DNA of 64,000 bases from Bradyrhizobium ontarionense. GTDB taxonomy: Bacteria; Pseudomonadota; Alphaproteobacteria; Rhizobiales; Xanthobacteraceae. Both the position numbers and the translations under genes were made by a program. How positions within the stretch are numbered: position 1 is the first letter of the stretch; every line of letters starts with the position of its first letter. Of this stretch, positions 50,451 through 62,513 are shown piece after piece. Below the pieces are notes generated by a model that ran no database searches, was not told where the DNA came from, and saw only the letters and a program-made list of their open reading frames with translations. The stretch covers positions 1,426,001 through 1,490,000 of the forward strand of contig NZ_CP088156.1 in assembly GCF_021088345.1 (NCBI RefSeq), given 5' to 3'.

Positions 50451-51680
50451 TCAGCTTCGAGAGGGCTGCGACGTCGTTGCCGCATCCGCCGGCGGGCGCT
50501 GCCGCAGCAGCGCGGCGCAGGCGAAGCCGAGTGCGACCATGAGCGCGGCAGCGATGATCAGCGTCGGCTGCTTGCCGCCATGGACCAGGCCGAAGCCATA
50601 GGCGATCGGGCCGACCGTCTGGCCCATGAAGAAGAAGAACGAGTGCAGCGACATCGCGGTCGCGCGGGCCTCGATCGACAGCTCGCTGGCGAACACCTGC
50701 AGGCAGCCGTGGATCATGTAGAAGCCCCAGCCCATCAGCAGCATGCAGCCGATCTGCAGCTTCCAGCCGGGACCGAAGGCGAGCGCGGCGAGCTGCAGGC
50801 CGACCAGGCTCGCGCCTGTGATCATCATGCCCTTGACGCCGAGCCGCGGCAGGAAGTTCGACACCGTGAAGGTGTAGAACAGGCCGCCGACCGCGAAGCC
50901 CGCGATCACGATGCCGGCGATCGACAGCGAGGTCTCGCCGAGATCGAACAGGAACGAGGCGATGAACGGAAACAGCCCGAACACGCAGCAGCCTTCGACG
51001 AACACGGCCGAGAAGCAGAAGCGCGAATTCGGGTTGGTGAAGATGGTGCGGTAGCCCTTCCTCAGCGCGGCGAGATCGGTGGTCGGCACGTGCGTCACGC
51101 TGGCGCCGCGGAAGCCGGCAGCGACCGCGAAGGAGGCGATCAGGCCGAGCGCGCCGAGGATGGCGAGCACGCCGCGCCAGCCGACGAGATCACCGATGAT
51201 GCCCGATGCCGTGGCGCCGAGCAGATTGCCGGCCATCGAGCCTGCCAAGGTGCGGCCGATCGCGACCTGGCGCTTGTCGGGCGCGACGAGGTCGCTGGTC
51301 AGCCCGAGTGCCACCGGAAACACGCCGCCCGAGGCGATGCCGGCGAGAATGCGCGAGGCGAACAGCAGCGGAAACGAGGTGGCGAGCGCGCCGAGGATGC
51401 TGGCGACACCGAGCAGCGCCAGGCACAGCGTCATCAGCCGCGCCTTGCCGAACAGATCGGCGGCGGCGCCGATTGCGGGCTGGATCAGCGCATAGATCAG
51501 CGCGTAGCCCGCGGCGATTCCGGCCGCGGTCGTGATGCTGATCGCAAAATCCTCGGCGACGTGCGGCAGCACCGGATCGAGCGCGCGCGTCGACAGCGCC
51601 GCCGAGAAGCCGGCCAGCGCGATGATGTTGACGGCGGGAGGAAAGCGCTGCTGCGACGGCTTGGCCACGGTCTGGTGCAT
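50451..51680 (-). CDS. MFS transporter
   Basis: 409 residues with about 12 membrane spans. The first half has the MFS motif A-like loop GAAADLFGKARLM and the segment RILAGIASGGVFPVALGLTSD; the second half has GCMLLMGWGFYMIHGC. It resembles drug/arabinose-type efflux carriers. Its ATG shares one base with the kdsA stop (TGATG), so it is translated from the same message as kdsA. The substrate is unknown. Confidence 0.9.
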   Translation of the reverse strand: MHQTVAKPSQQRFPPAVNIIALAGFSAALSTRALDPVLPHVAEDFAISITTAAGIAAGYALIYALIQPAIGAAADLFGKARLMTLCLALLGVASILGALATSFPLLFASRILAGIASGGVFPVALGLTSDLVAPDKRQVAIGRTLAGSMAGNLLGATASGIIGDLVGWRGVLAILGALGLIASFAVAAGFRGASVTHVPTTDLAALRKGYRTIFTNPNSRFCFSAVFVEGCCVFGLFPFIASFLFDLGETSLSIAGIVIAGFAVGGLFYTFTVSNFLPRLGVKGMMITGASLVGLQLAALAFGPGWKLQIGCMLLMGWGFYMIHGCLQVFASELSIEARATAMSLHSFFFFMGQTVGPIAYGFGLVHGGKQPTLIIAAALMVALGFACAALLRQRPPADAATTSQPSRS

Positions 51681-52546
51681 CAGCGCGCGGCGTCCGCGGC
51701 CGTCTGCGCCTTGGCCAGCCGGTCGAAGCCCATCAGCGTGCGCAACAGACCCTCGAACTCGGCCAGCGGCACCATGTTCGGCCCATCGGACGGCGCATGG
51801 TCGGGATCGGGATGGGTCTCGATGAAGACGCCGGCGACGCCGACCGCGACAGCCGCGCGCGCCAGCACCGGCACGAACTCACGCTCGCCGCCCGACGAGG
51901 TGCCCTTGCCGCCCGGCTGCTGCACCGAATGAGTGGCATCGAAGACGACAGGCGCGCCGGTGGTGCGCGCCATGATCGGCAGCGCCCGCATGTCCGAGAC
52001 CAGCGTGTTGTAACCGAACGAGACGCCGCGCTCGGTGACCAGCACGTTGCGATTGCCGGAGCTTGTGATCTTGGCGACCACATTGGCCATGTCCCACGGC
52101 GCCAGGAACTGGCCCTTCTTCACATTCACCACCTTGCCGGTCGCGGCGGCTGCGAGCAGCAGATCGGTCTGCCGGCACAGGAAGGCCGGGATCTGCAGCA
52201 CGTCGACGGCCTGCGCGACCTCGGCGCATTGGCTGGCGTCATGAACGTCGGTCAGCACGGGCAGACCGAGCGAGGACCGGATCTCGGCGAAGATCGGCAG
52301 CGACTGCGCAAGCCCGAGGCCGCGCGCAGCCGACCCGCTGCTGCGGTTGGCCTTGTCGAACGAGGTCTTGTAGACGAGGCCGATGTTCAGGCGCGTCGCG
52401 ATCTCCTTCAGCGCCGAGGCCACCTCGAGCGCGTGGGCGCGGCTCTCGAGCTGACACGGCCCCGCAATGACTGCGAGCGGCAGCTGATTGCCGAAGCTGA
52501 CGGAGCCCAGCGTGACGACCGGCGCGGCAGAGATCGAAGCGTTCAC
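51680..52546 (-). CDS. kdsA: 3-deoxy-8-phosphooctulonate synthase (KDO-8-P synthase)
   Basis: 288 residues. Condenses phosphoenolpyruvate with arabinose-5-phosphate in lipopolysaccharide core synthesis. Motifs: [56 protein letters not shown] and [17 protein letters not shown] chose GTG at 52546 (NASISAAP) because GAGGATG lies just upstream; an ATG 30 bases earlier is an alternative. Confidence 0.95.
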   Translation of the reverse strand: MNASISAAPVVTLGSVSFGNQLPLAVIAGPCQLESRAHALEVASALKEIATRLNIGLVYKTSFDKANRSSGSAARGLGLAQSLPIFAEIRSSLGLPVLTDVHDASQCAEVAQAVDVLQIPAFLCRQTDLLLAAAATGKVVNVKKGQFLAPWDMANVVAKITSSGNRNVLVTERGVSFGYNTLVSDMRALPIMARTTGAPVVFDATHSVQQPGGKGTSSGGEREFVPVLARAAVAVGVAGVFIETHPDPDHAPSDGPNMVPLAEFEGLLRTLMGFDRLAKAQTAADAAR

Positions 52547-52663
52547 GACATCATCCTCATGAGAGCGCGCGACCATGGCCCAGCGCCGGTTGCCGGATCA
52601 ACCGGCGTTTGCCTGCGAATAGCAGGGTTGCGGGGATCGGTCATCCCCGCCCCTGCCCGGGCT

Positions 52664-52990
52664 CTATTTCAGCGCCGAGAACGCCGTCGGCACCAGGAAC
52701 TGGCTGGTGATGTTGGCAACGATCTGGCCGTCCTCCTCGCTCTTGGCGCGTGCGGCGATCCAGTCGGGATCGGACATGAACTTGGCCCACTTCGTCTCGC
52801 GCTCGGCGAGCGATTCCCAGGCGATGAAATAGGTCAGGTCCTGGTTGGATTCGCCGATCAGGGTCGTGAAGAAGCCCACCGGGCGGATGCCGTGCTTCTC
52901 CCACAGCTTCAGCGTCGTCGTTTCGAAGCGCTTCAGCAGCGCCGGCAGCCGGCCCGGAATGCAGCGATAGATGCGGCTCTCGTAGATCAT
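52664..52990 (-). CDS. NIPSNAP-family protein
   Basis: 108 residues with the NIPSNAP ferredoxin-like fold: MIYESRIYRCIPGRLPALLKRF at the start (shown here only in part of its 22 residues), ETKWAKFMSDPDW and EEDGQIVANITSQFLVP. The function is not known. A GGGAGGACC ribosome site supports ATG 52990. It lies upstream of kdsA on the same strand with 117 bases between. Confidence 0.88.
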   Translation of the reverse strand: MIYESRIYRCIPGRLPALLKRFETTTLKLWEKHGIRPVGFFTTLIGESNQDLTYFIAWESLAERETKWAKFMSDPDWIAARAKSEEDGQIVANITSQFLVPTAFSALK

Positions 52991-53217
52991 TGGCGGTCCT
53001 CCCGGTTGTTGTGCGGCGGTTATAGCGAGCGGGTCTCGGGATGTCTTGAGGGGGTGACGACATGGCACCCTTGTTCCCCACGGCCGGACCATTCCCGCAA
53101 TGTTGCTGCAATGTTAATGGGCCTAGAACTCCGTTTCCGAACGCATGCCCGACGCGGCATCGGACTCGAACTCAACGACACGAGGGCCGGCCGTTCCAGG
53201 ACCTGGATATCGAGGAC

Positions 53218-53892
53218 ATGCGGATCTTGCTGGTGGAAGACGAGGCCGAAATGGCGACGGCGCTGTCACAGGCGCTGAAGGGCTATGACATGGTGGTCGA
53301 CCATGTGCCGAGCCTTGCCGAGGCCGAGGAGGCGATCTGCGCCGATGTCCACGGCGCGGTCCTGCTCGACCGCCAGCTTCCCGACGGCGACGGTCTGACG
53401 CTGATCCCGAAACTGCGCGCCAAAGCCGATGGCGTCCCGATCATCGTGCTGACGGCCCGCGGCGATCTTGTCGACCGCATCGCCGGCCTCGACGGCGGCG
53501 CCGACGACTACCTGGCAAAGCCGTTTGCGATTGCGGAGCTGATGGCGCGGCTGCGCGCCGTGTTGCGTCGCCCCGCCGGCCTGCAGCTCGATATCATCAA
53601 GGCCGGCCGCGTCGCGTTCGATTGCGGCCATCGCGAGGCCAGCGTCGACGGCCGCCCGCTCGAGCTGCCGCGGCGCGAGCTGTTGGTGCTGGAGACGCTG
53701 CTGCGGCGGATGGGCCGCACCGTGCTGCGCGCGACGCTGGAGGAAGCGGTCTACAATTTCGACGACGAGATCCAATCGAACGCGCTGGATGCGCATGTCT
53801 CGCGGCTGCGGCGCAAACTCGCCGACGCCGATGGCGGCGTCGAGATCCACAGCATCCGCGGCGTCGGCTACCTGTTGAAGCAGACGCCATGA
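53218..53892 (+). CDS. OmpR-family response regulator
   Basis: 224 residues: receiver domain (1-115) with acidic pocket EDEAE, phosphoacceptor Asp51 in LLDRQLPDGDG, Thr in VLTARG and Lys in YLAKPF, then an OmpR-type winged helix (RREFLLLE-like PRRELLVLETLLRR, IQSNALDAHVSRLRRKL, IHSIRGVGYLLK). The kinase gene overlaps its stop by four bases (ATGA). Start ATG 53218 was chosen; the upstream extension lacks family features. Confidence 0.93.
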   Translation: MRILLVEDEAEMATALSQALKGYDMVVDHVPSLAEAEEAICADVHGAVLLDRQLPDGDGLTLIPKLRAKADGVPIIVLTARGDLVDRIAGLDGGADDYLAKPFAIAELMARLRAVLRRPAGLQLDIIKAGRVAFDCGHREASVDGRPLELPRRELLVLETLLRRMGRTVLRATLEEAVYNFDDEIQSNALDAHVSRLRRKLADADGGVEIHSIRGVGYLLKQTP

Positions 53893-55268
53893 GCGAGACG
53901 GCCGATCACTATTGCCTGCGCTCGAAATTGACCTGGCGGCTGGTGATGCTGCAGGCTGCGCTGCTGATCGCCACGATGGCACTTGTGCTGGGTGGGCTGT
54001 GGGGAAGTGGTCTGCCCGTCCTCGACCGCGACGAAGACCGCGTGATGGACGTCGTGCAGGGGTCGCTCGGGCGTGACGGCAGCGGCAGACTAGTGCTGCG
54101 CCCGACCGCGGAGCTGAAGCAACTGCGCGACGAAACGTCCGACCTCTGGTTCTTCGTACGGGACCGGCAGGGCGACACGCTTTCCGAAGGCAAGGTGCCG
54201 GACGAGTTCACGAAGATCGGCGGCGCGCTCGACCATATCAGCCAGGCGCGGCTCGGCTGGCAGATGTTCGAGGACGATCCGCGCAAATCCCCTGCGCGCA
54301 TGAAGCGCGTCAACACCGATGTCGGCAACGTCCAGATCATCACCGCAGCACAGGGGCGCTTGTCCGGCGCCAAGGCGCTGTTTGCGGCATCCCTGACCTT
54401 CCTCGCCGTCACCGCACCCGGCCTGTTGCTGATGGCCGCCGCGACCTTCGTGGCGACGCCGATGGTGATCAAGCGCGCCTTCGCCGGCATCGACACCACG
54501 GCAGAGCAAGCGCGCCGGATCGATTTCCGCCGGCACGGCAGCCGGCTGTCCGCAAACCACCTGCCGCTGGAAGTGGCGCCGCTGGTGGCCGCCGTCAACG
54601 ATGCCCTGAAGCGGCTCGATGACGGCTACTCCCGTCACCAGCGCTTCGTGGCCGATGCTGCGCACGAGTTGCGCACGCCGATCGCGATCCTCAACACGCG
54701 GCTGGAATCGCTGCCCGCAGGCCCCGACAAGATCCGGCTGCTCGAAGACTCGGCGCGGCTGGCGACGCTGGCCGAGCAACTGCTCGATATTCAGCGCTTC
54801 GACCAGTGCCGCAATCCGTTCGTCCGCGTCGATCTCGTCGCCGTGGCGCGCAGTGTCGCGGCGGATCTTGCGCCGCTTGCGATCGCTGCCGGCTATGAGC
54901 TGTCGCTCGATACGGCGTCCCAACACACCGAAACGCTCGGCGACCGCGCCGCGCTCGAGCGCGCGCTGACCAATCTGGTGCAGAACGCCATCCAGCACGG
55001 CGGCCGGCGCGGCCCCATCACCATTCATGTCGGCTCCGCCGCGACGATCGACGTCACCGACGAAGGCGACGGCGTTCCGCCCAGCGAACGTAACAGGATC
55101 TTCGATCCGTTCTACCGCCTGACGTCGCTCGATCGCGGCGCCGGCCTTGGCCTCAACATGGTGCGCGAGATCGCAAGGCTGCACGGCGGCCACGTGTCGG
55201 TGCTCGACGGGCCGAAGGGCGGCGCCTGCTTCCGCCTGACGCTGCCGCCGGCCCCCTTCGTGCAGTGA
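53889..55268 (+). CDS. Sensor histidine kinase partner of the OmpR regulator
   Basis: 459 residues. Two membrane spans (about 17-42 and 168-192) enclose a periplasmic domain; then HAMP-like DTTAEQARRIDFRRHG, a HisKA box ADAAHELRTPIAIL with His259, and an ATPase domain with NLVQNAIQHGG, DEGDGVPPSERNRIFDPFYR and GAGLGLNMV. The pair is co-translated, and the methyltransferase gene follows about 100 bases later, a possible target. Confidence 0.92.
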   Translation: MSETADHYCLRSKLTWRLVMLQAALLIATMALVLGGLWGSGLPVLDRDEDRVMDVVQGSLGRDGSGRLVLRPTAELKQLRDETSDLWFFVRDRQGDTLSEGKVPDEFTKIGGALDHISQARLGWQMFEDDPRKSPARMKRVNTDVGNVQIITAAQGRLSGAKALFAASLTFLAVTAPGLLLMAAATFVATPMVIKRAFAGIDTTAEQARRIDFRRHGSRLSANHLPLEVAPLVAAVNDALKRLDDGYSRHQRFVADAAHELRTPIAILNTRLESLPAGPDKIRLLEDSARLATLAEQLLDIQRFDQCRNPFVRVDLVAVARSVAADLAPLAIAAGYELSLDTASQHTETLGDRAALERALTNLVQNAIQHGGRRGPITIHVGSAATIDVTDEGDGVPPSERNRIFDPFYRLTSLDRGAGLGLNMVREIARLHGGHVSVLDGPKGGACFRLTLPPAPFVQ

Positions 55269-55367
55269 CGCGCACACGCGCAATGTTGTCGCAACGCAAC
55301 CCCCGCAAAGAAGAGAGCACGCTTCGCAATCGAGCCGAGGCGCGATGACACCTTGCTGGGAATGCCA

Positions 55368-56036
55368 ATGTCACACGACTTCCTCTCCTTCTTCACGGCG
55401 TGGATGGCGGCGCCGCGCCGTGTCGGCGCCATCGCGCCCTCGGGCACAGCGCTCGCCGAGCTGATCACGCGGGATATCACCGCCAACACCGGCCCGATCC
55501 TCGAGCTGGGTCCGGGCACGGGCGCGTTCACCTACCAGCTGCTGAAGCGCGGCGTGCGCCAGCAGGATCTGACCTTGATCGAGTACGGCTCCGATTTCAT
55601 GCGGCTGCTGCAGCTTCGCTTTCCCGGCGCGCGCGTGCTGTGGATGGATGCGGCGCGTTTGGGCTCTGAGCAGCTCTACCAGGGCTCCCCAGTCGGCGCC
55701 GTGATCAGCGGACTGCCGCTGCTCAACATGTCGCCGCGCAAGATCATCTCGATCGTCGGCGGCGCTTTCAGCTATCTGCGCCCGGGCGGCACGTTCTATC
55801 AATTCACCTACGGGATGCGCTGCCCGGTGCCGCGGCCGATCCTCGACCGGCTCGGCCTGCGCGCCACGTTGGTCGATCGCGCGCTTCTCAATGTGCCGCC
55901 GGCCGCGGTCTACCGGCTGACGCGACGGCCACAATACAGGCTGTTGATGCGCGACGCCGCGCCGGCGGCCGATGCAGGCGTCTCCTCGGTCGCGAAGGAG
56001 CACGACGCCTGCGAGGACTGCGCCACGCCCGCCTGA
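55368..56036 (+). CDS. PmtA-like SAM-dependent phospholipid N-methyltransferase
   Basis: 222 residues. Begins SHDFLSFFTAWMAAPRRVGA and has the class I SAM-binding loop ILELGPGTGAFTYQLL (near residue 45), the pattern of rhizobial PmtA-type phosphatidylethanolamine N-methyltransferases. It would methylate membrane lipids toward phosphatidylcholine. The start at 55368 has GGGA 6 bases upstream; an ATG two codons earlier is possible. It may also be a related rRNA-type methyltransferase. Confidence 0.75.
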   Translation: MSHDFLSFFTAWMAAPRRVGAIAPSGTALAELITRDITANTGPILELGPGTGAFTYQLLKRGVRQQDLTLIEYGSDFMRLLQLRFPGARVLWMDAARLGSEQLYQGSPVGAVISGLPLLNMSPRKIISIVGGAFSYLRPGGTFYQFTYGMRCPVPRPILDRLGLRATLVDRALLNVPPAAVYRLTRRPQYRLLMRDAAPAADAGVSSVAKEHDACEDCATPA

Positions 56037-56073
56037 GCCGCCGCGGTCAGCGCCATCGGTGCCGTGAGCCGGC

Positions 56074-57711
<1,638 letters not shown>

Positions 57712-57872
57712 CTACCTTTAATGCCGCGCGCTCGATTCGCCAAAACGAATCGCTTGCAGCCCGCAACGCTGTCGCGGGCCTGTGGGTTACGTCAAAACAT
57801 GAATAGTCTCAGTTGCTTGAGACCGCCTCATGATGCAGGGCGCCAATTGCGTTCCTGCATGGCTTCCCCGCG

Positions 57873-58256
57873 TTATTGCGACTGTGGGGCCTGCGGCGCG
57901 GCCGGGGCCGCGGGCGCCTGCTGCTCATCGGCCTTCTTGAGCTGATCGAGGACGCCACCGCCGGTCGGCGCCACCGGGGTCGCTCCGCCCGACTGAGTCT
58001 GGCCGGGCATGTTGCCCAGGATCGAGGTCGGCTTGCGGTCGTAGCCGGCCAGCCAGGTCAGCGCCAGGCTGGTGATGAAGAAGCCGACCGCCAGCAGCGC
58101 CGTGGTCCGGGTCAGCAGGTTGGCCGTGCCGCGGCTGGACATGAAGCCGGCGCCGCCGCCCATGCCGAGGCCTCCGCCTTCGGACTTCTGCAACAGCACC
58201 GCGCCGATCAGGACGGTGACGATCATGAGGTGAATGACGATCAAGACAGTCTGCAT
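57873..58256 (-). CDS. secG: Preprotein translocase subunit SecG
   Basis: 127 residues. Two membrane spans (3-22 and about 50-72) flank the conserved Gly-rich loop LLQKSEGGGLGMGGGAG; the C-terminal tail (75-127) is rich in Gln, Ala, Pro and Gly. SecG assists SecYE in protein export. It lies upstream of pyrG with 167 bases between. Confidence 0.93.
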   Translation of the reverse strand: MQTVLIVIHLMIVTVLIGAVLLQKSEGGGLGMGGGAGFMSSRGTANLLTRTTALLAVGFFITSLALTWLAGYDRKPTSILGNMPGQTQSGGATPVAPTGGGVLDQLKKADEQQAPAAPAAPQAPQSQ

Positions 58257-58469
58257 GGTGACCTTCCGTCACAAGCTCGCACAGGCCCCGACCGCACGGC
58301 CGGGATCGCGAGAGCTTCGCGGGCTATTCGGAAATTTGCGCGGTGTTACACGATCGGACCGGGCAACGCCACCCCCGCAGATAATCGCAAGCACGCTCCA
58401 CACAAGCAGCCGATTTCACCCTGGACATGCTCGCTTGCTGGATCGAGCAATTTCCAGTATTATAGACAA

Positions 58470-59036
58470 ATGGATCAAATTGTGGACGATTTCAGCCAGC
58501 GTCTCGCGCGTCGGCTGATCCTGGAACGGGACAGCCGGGGCTGGTCGCTGGCCGACCTCGCCGAGCGGTCCGGCGTCTCGAAGGCAACCATCAGCAAGAT
58601 CGAGCGGGCCGAGGTCAGCCCCACCGCGGTCATCCTGGTCAAGCTGGCGAGCGCCTTCGATCTCACCTTGGCAGGCCTGATGCTGCGCGCGGAGGCACAG
58701 TCCGAGCGCCTGTCCAGGGCCAGCGATCAGCCGATCTGGCGCGATCCGGACACTGGTTACATCAGGCGGCAGGTCTTCCTGCGGCCAGATCATCCGATCG
58801 AGCTGGTGACCGTCGAGATGCCCGCCAGGCGCAGCGTAACGCTTCCGACTTCGTCCTACGTCCACATCCGCCAGCTCGTCTGGGTCCAGAGCGGCCGCCT
58901 GACCATTACGGAGGGGGCCGAGCGCCACCTGCTCGGCCCGGGCGACTGCCTCGGTTTCGGCCCCCCGATCGACACCACCTTCGCCAATGAGACGGACGCG
59001 CCCTGCGTCTACGTCGTCGCCCTCGCCCGGAGTTGA
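58470..59036 (+). CDS. XRE-family regulator with cupin domain
   Basis: 188 residues: an N-terminal helix-turn-helix (about 12-66) containing GVSKATISKIERAEVSP, then a cupin barrel (about 110-185) with TEGAERHLLGPGDCLGFG. Such HTH-cupin proteins sense small metabolites. The ATG at 58470 follows a low-GC stretch. The acetyltransferase gene starts 2 bases after its stop. The pair lies on the opposite strand between secG and tpiA. Confidence 0.88.
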   Translation: MDQIVDDFSQRLARRLILERDSRGWSLADLAERSGVSKATISKIERAEVSPTAVILVKLASAFDLTLAGLMLRAEAQSERLSRASDQPIWRDPDTGYIRRQVFLRPDHPIELVTVEMPARRSVTLPTSSYVHIRQLVWVQSGRLTITEGAERHLLGPGDCLGFGPPIDTTFANETDAPCVYVVALARS

Positions 59037-59038
59037 GA

Positions 59039-59566
59039 ATGGCCCCGATTCGAATTGCGGCCCTGGCAGATTCGCCCCCGATCCGGGCCGCGCTGAGCGC
59101 GATGCTGATCGAGACGGTGGCCCATGGCGGCTCGGTCAGCTTCATGCATCCGCTCACGGAGCAGGATGCGGACGCGTTCTGGCAGGATTCGCTCGCGGCC
59201 GCCGAACGCGGCGAGCGGATCGTGCTCGGCGCCCATGACGGCCAGGACCTGGTCGCCACAGTGACGCTGCAGCTCAAGCTGCCGCCGAACCAGCCGCATC
59301 GCGCCGAGATCGCGAAAATGATGACGCGGGTCAGCCATCGCAACCGCGGGATCGCAACCGCCCTGTTGCACGCGGCCGAGAGCATGGCCCGCGAGCACCG
59401 GCGCATGATGCTGGTGCTCGATACCGCCGTCGATGGAGGAGCCTCACAGCTCTATGAGGGCTTGGGCTTCCAGCTTACCGGAATCATTCCGGACTATGCC
59501 TTGAAGCCGCATGGCGGCCTCACCGGGACAAAGATCTATTGGAAACGCCTTGGGGAAACGATCTGA
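59039..59566 (+). CDS. GNAT-family N-acetyltransferase
   Basis: 175 residues. GNAT features: IRIAALADSPPIRAALS, the acetyl-CoA loop VSHRNRGIATALLHAA and GASQLYEGLGFQLTG. It begins 2 bases after the HTH-cupin stop, so the pair forms an operon, and the regulator probably controls or responds to the product. The substrate is unknown. Confidence 0.87.
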   Translation: MAPIRIAALADSPPIRAALSAMLIETVAHGGSVSFMHPLTEQDADAFWQDSLAAAERGERIVLGAHDGQDLVATVTLQLKLPPNQPHRAEIAKMMTRVSHRNRGIATALLHAAESMAREHRRMMLVLDTAVDGGASQLYEGLGFQLTGIIPDYALKPHGGLTGTKIYWKRLGETI

Positions 59567-59602
59567 CACCAGCGCATTCGCGCTGATTCCTCAGATTGCC
59601 TC

Positions 59603-60358
59603 TCAACAGCCTTTCGCAATCGCGAGAAAGTCCGACGCCTTCAGGCTGGCGCCGCCGACCAGCGCGCCGTTCACATTCGCGACCGCCATCAGCTCGGCGG
59701 CATTCGAGGGCTTCACCGAGCCGCCATAGAGGATGCGCATCCGGCTGCCCTCCTGGTTGAAGCGTTCGATCAGCAATTCGCGGATAAACCTATGAATCTG
59801 CTCGACATCCTGGGTGGTCGGCGTCAACCCGGTGCCGATCGCCCAGACCGGCTCATAGGCGACGACGAGATTGTCGGCCCGCGAGCTCTGCGGCAGGCTC
59901 AAGTTCAGCTGACCACGCAGGATATCCAGTGTCTGGCCGGCATCGCGCTGATGCTGGGTTTCGCCGACGCAGACAATCGCGACCAGTCCGGCGCGCCACA
60001 CCGCCTCGACCTTCTGATGCACCACGACGTCGCTCTCACCATGATCGGCGCGCCGCTCGGAATGGCCGACAATGATGGCAGTCGCCCCGGCATCGGCCAG
60101 CATCTCCGCTGCGATGTCACCGGTATGGGCACCCGAAGCCTTGGCATGACAATCCTGAGCCCCGACGGCGATCGCCTTCGTGCCGCGCGCCGTCTCGGCA
60201 AAGGCCGCCAACAGCGTAGCCGGCGGACACACCAGCAGATCGGCCTTCCCCGCCACCTCGGCGGCTCCCGCCAGCATCGCTTCGAACTCGGCGGCCGACG
60301 CCTTCAGGCCGTTCATTTTCCAGTTGCCGGCAATCAGGGGCCGGATGCGGTCGGTCAT
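59603..60358 (-). CDS. tpiA: Triosephosphate isomerase
   Basis: 251 residues. Interconverts glyceraldehyde-3-phosphate and dihydroxyacetone phosphate. Motifs: [10 protein letters not shown] (Asn and Lys of the active site), [12 protein letters not shown] (His), [13 protein letters not shown] (catalytic Glu) and [15 protein letters not shown]. Start ATG 60358 was chosen; the longer in-frame N-terminus is not family-like. It is divergent from ppiD. Confidence 0.97.
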   Translation of the reverse strand: MTDRIRPLIAGNWKMNGLKASAAEFEAMLAGAAEVAGKADLLVCPPATLLAAFAETARGTKAIAVGAQDCHAKASGAHTGDIAAEMLADAGATAIIVGHSERRADHGESDVVVHQKVEAVWRAGLVAIVCVGETQHQRDAGQTLDILRGQLNLSLPQSSRADNLVVAYEPVWAIGTGLTPTTQDVEQIHRFIRELLIERFNQEGSRMRILYGGSVKPSNAAELMAVANVNGALVGGASLKASDFLAIAKGC

Positions 60359-60580
60359 GGCAGGATTCCAGCAAACGTTGTGACGGACATCGGCTAGCAG
60401 AGCGTTCCAAGGAGTACCAGAGCGCGAACGGTCTTCCCACCGCTTCAATCCGCCTCAGTGCCGAGGTTGCGACGGGGCGGCTGCCTCTTTATAAGCCGTT
60501 TCAACTCGGTGACGCCCTTTCGCGGAATCTGCTTTAAGGCGCGTCCTCTTCATCCTTTTTCCTGCAGACAGATTGGACCC

Positions 60581-62491
60581 ATGCTTCGAGGATTACGCAA
60601 GGCCTCATCAAACTGGCTCGGCAAGACCATCATGGCGGTGGTCATGGGCGTCTTGATCGTCAGTTTCGGCGTCTGGGGCATCGCCGACATCTTCCGGGGC
60701 TTCGGGCAGTCGACGGCTGCAACCGTGGGGCGCACCGAGATCTCGATCAACGAGTTCCGCCAGATCTACACCGACCGGCTGCAGCAGATCGGCCGCCAGC
60801 TCGGCCGTCCCCTGACGACGGACCAAGCCCGGATGTTCGGGCTCGATCGCTCCGTGCTGCAGCAGACGATTGCGGAAGCCGCCCTCGACGAGCAGGCCCG
60901 CCGTCTCGGTCTTGGCCAATCCGATGCCGAGACCATGCGGGTGATCCTCAGCGATCCCAACTTCAAGGGCCCGAACGGCGCGTTCGATGCGCAGCGCTTC
61001 CAGGCCATCATCCGCAATTTCGGCTTCACCGAGCAGCGCTATCTGGCTGATCAGCGCCGGGTGTCGCTGCGCCGGCAGATCACCGGTACGATCTCGGCCG
61101 GGCTGGAACCGTCCAACGCGATGCTCGATGTGCTGAGCCGCTTCCAGAACGAGCAGCGGTCGATCGACTACATCAAGCTCGACGCGGCGCAGGCCGGTAC
61201 GATCGACGCCCCGGCGCCCGAGGTTCTCGCGTCCTATTTCGATGAGCACAAAGCCCAGTTCAAGGCGCCGGAGTATCGCAAGATCTCCTTCGTCCTGGTG
61301 ACGCCCGAGGAAATCGGCAAGTGGACGACTGTGTCGGACGAAGACGCCAGGAAGCTGTTCGACCAGCGCAAGGCTCAGATGGGGACGCCGGAGAAGCGCC
61401 AGGTCCAGCAGATGACCTTCCCGAGCCTGGAAGAGGCACAGGCGGCACGCGGACGGATTGCAACGGGCGAAGTGACGTTCGACGAGTTGGCCAAGGAACG
61501 CAACCTCAACCCGGCTGATCTCGATCTCGGACTGGTGACGAAATCGGCCATTCTCGACCCGGCCGTTGCCGATGCCGCTTTCTCCCTGCCGACCGGCGAG
61601 GTCAGCCAGCCGATCAAGGGTGCGTTCAACGTGGCGCTGGTGAAGGTCAGTGCGATCCAGCCCGGCCAGCAGCCGGCTTACGAGAGCGTTGCTGCCGACA
61701 TCAAGAAGGAGATCGCGGCTGAGCGCGCCCGTTCCGAGGTGGCGACGTTGCGCGATAAGATGGAAGACGAGCGTGGCGGCGGTGCCAGTGTGGCCGAGGC
61801 CGCCAAGAAGCTCAGCCTCAATGCCGTGACGCTCGAGGCGGTCGACCGTTCGGGGCGCCAGATGAATGGCCAGCCTGTGCCGAACATCCCGCTCGGTCTA
61901 GACGTGGTCGCGCAGGCCTTCAACAGCGATGTCGGTGTCGACAACGAGCCGATCTCGTTCCGTGGCGGTTACGTCTGGTTCGAAGTCCTTGGCACAACCC
62001 CGCCGCGTGACCGTACGCTCGACGAGGTCAAGGACCAAGTCGCGGCCCGTTGGCGCGACGACGAGGTCGCGGCCAAACTGCGCACGAAGTCCACCGAGCT
62101 CGTCAAGAAGCTGAACGACGGCGGCAAGCTCGCCGATGAAGCGGCGTCGCTCGGCCTCAAGGTCGAGACCGCCAGCACGTTCAAGCGCGACGCCTCGCTG
62201 CCCGGCGTCCCCGCCGGGGCGATCACGGCTGCGTTCCGCACCGCCAAGGATGGGGTCGGCCAGACCGAAGCAGATGGTGGCCGGCAATGGATCGTGTTCC
62301 GGGTGACCGACATCGTCGAGCCGAAGGTCGACCTGGCGTCCGAAGACATCAAGAAGCTGAAGGACACGCTGCAACGCGCGCTGGCCGACGAGCAAGGCAC
62401 GGCCTATGTCATGAAGCTCGAGAAGGATATCGGAACGTCGATCAACGAAGCCGCGGTGGCCCAGGTGGTCGGCGGCGGCAGCAATCAATGA
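60581..62491 (+). CDS. PpiD-like membrane-anchored peptidylprolyl isomerase/chaperone
   Basis: 636 residues. An N-terminal anchor (about 15-35, in [20 protein letters not shown]) is followed by a SurA-like N-domain (about 50-180) and a parvulin rotamase-type domain (around 245-355, with [18 protein letters not shown] and [18 protein letters not shown]). It helps fold envelope proteins after export. Located upstream of trpD by 22 bases, the usual Bradyrhizobium-like order. PpiD is the nearest name. Confidence 0.92.
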   Translation: MLRGLRKASSNWLGKTIMAVVMGVLIVSFGVWGIADIFRGFGQSTAATVGRTEISINEFRQIYTDRLQQIGRQLGRPLTTDQARMFGLDRSVLQQTIAEAALDEQARRLGLGQSDAETMRVILSDPNFKGPNGAFDAQRFQAIIRNFGFTEQRYLADQRRVSLRRQITGTISAGLEPSNAMLDVLSRFQNEQRSIDYIKLDAAQAGTIDAPAPEVLASYFDEHKAQFKAPEYRKISFVLVTPEEIGKWTTVSDEDARKLFDQRKAQMGTPEKRQVQQMTFPSLEEAQAARGRIATGEVTFDELAKERNLNPADLDLGLVTKSAILDPAVADAAFSLPTGEVSQPIKGAFNVALVKVSAIQPGQQPAYESVAADIKKEIAAERARSEVATLRDKMEDERGGGASVAEAAKKLSLNAVTLEAVDRSGRQMNGQPVPNIPLGLDVVAQAFNSDVGVDNEPISFRGGYVWFEVLGTTPPRDRTLDEVKDQVAARWRDDEVAAKLRTKSTELVKKLNDGGKLADEAASLGLKVETASTFKRDASLPGVPAGAITAAFRTAKDGVGQTEADGGRQWIVFRVTDIVEPKVDLASEDIKKLKDTLQRALADEQGTAYVMKLEKDIGTSINEAAVAQVVGGGSNQ

Positions 62492-62513
62492 CGGATCGCC
62501 AAGGGCACGCGTG

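Noticed and set aside
57805..57822. Hairpin GTCTCA-GTTGCT-TGAGAC after secG as a terminator
   Set aside because: The stem is only 6 bp and no T run follows in the secG direction.
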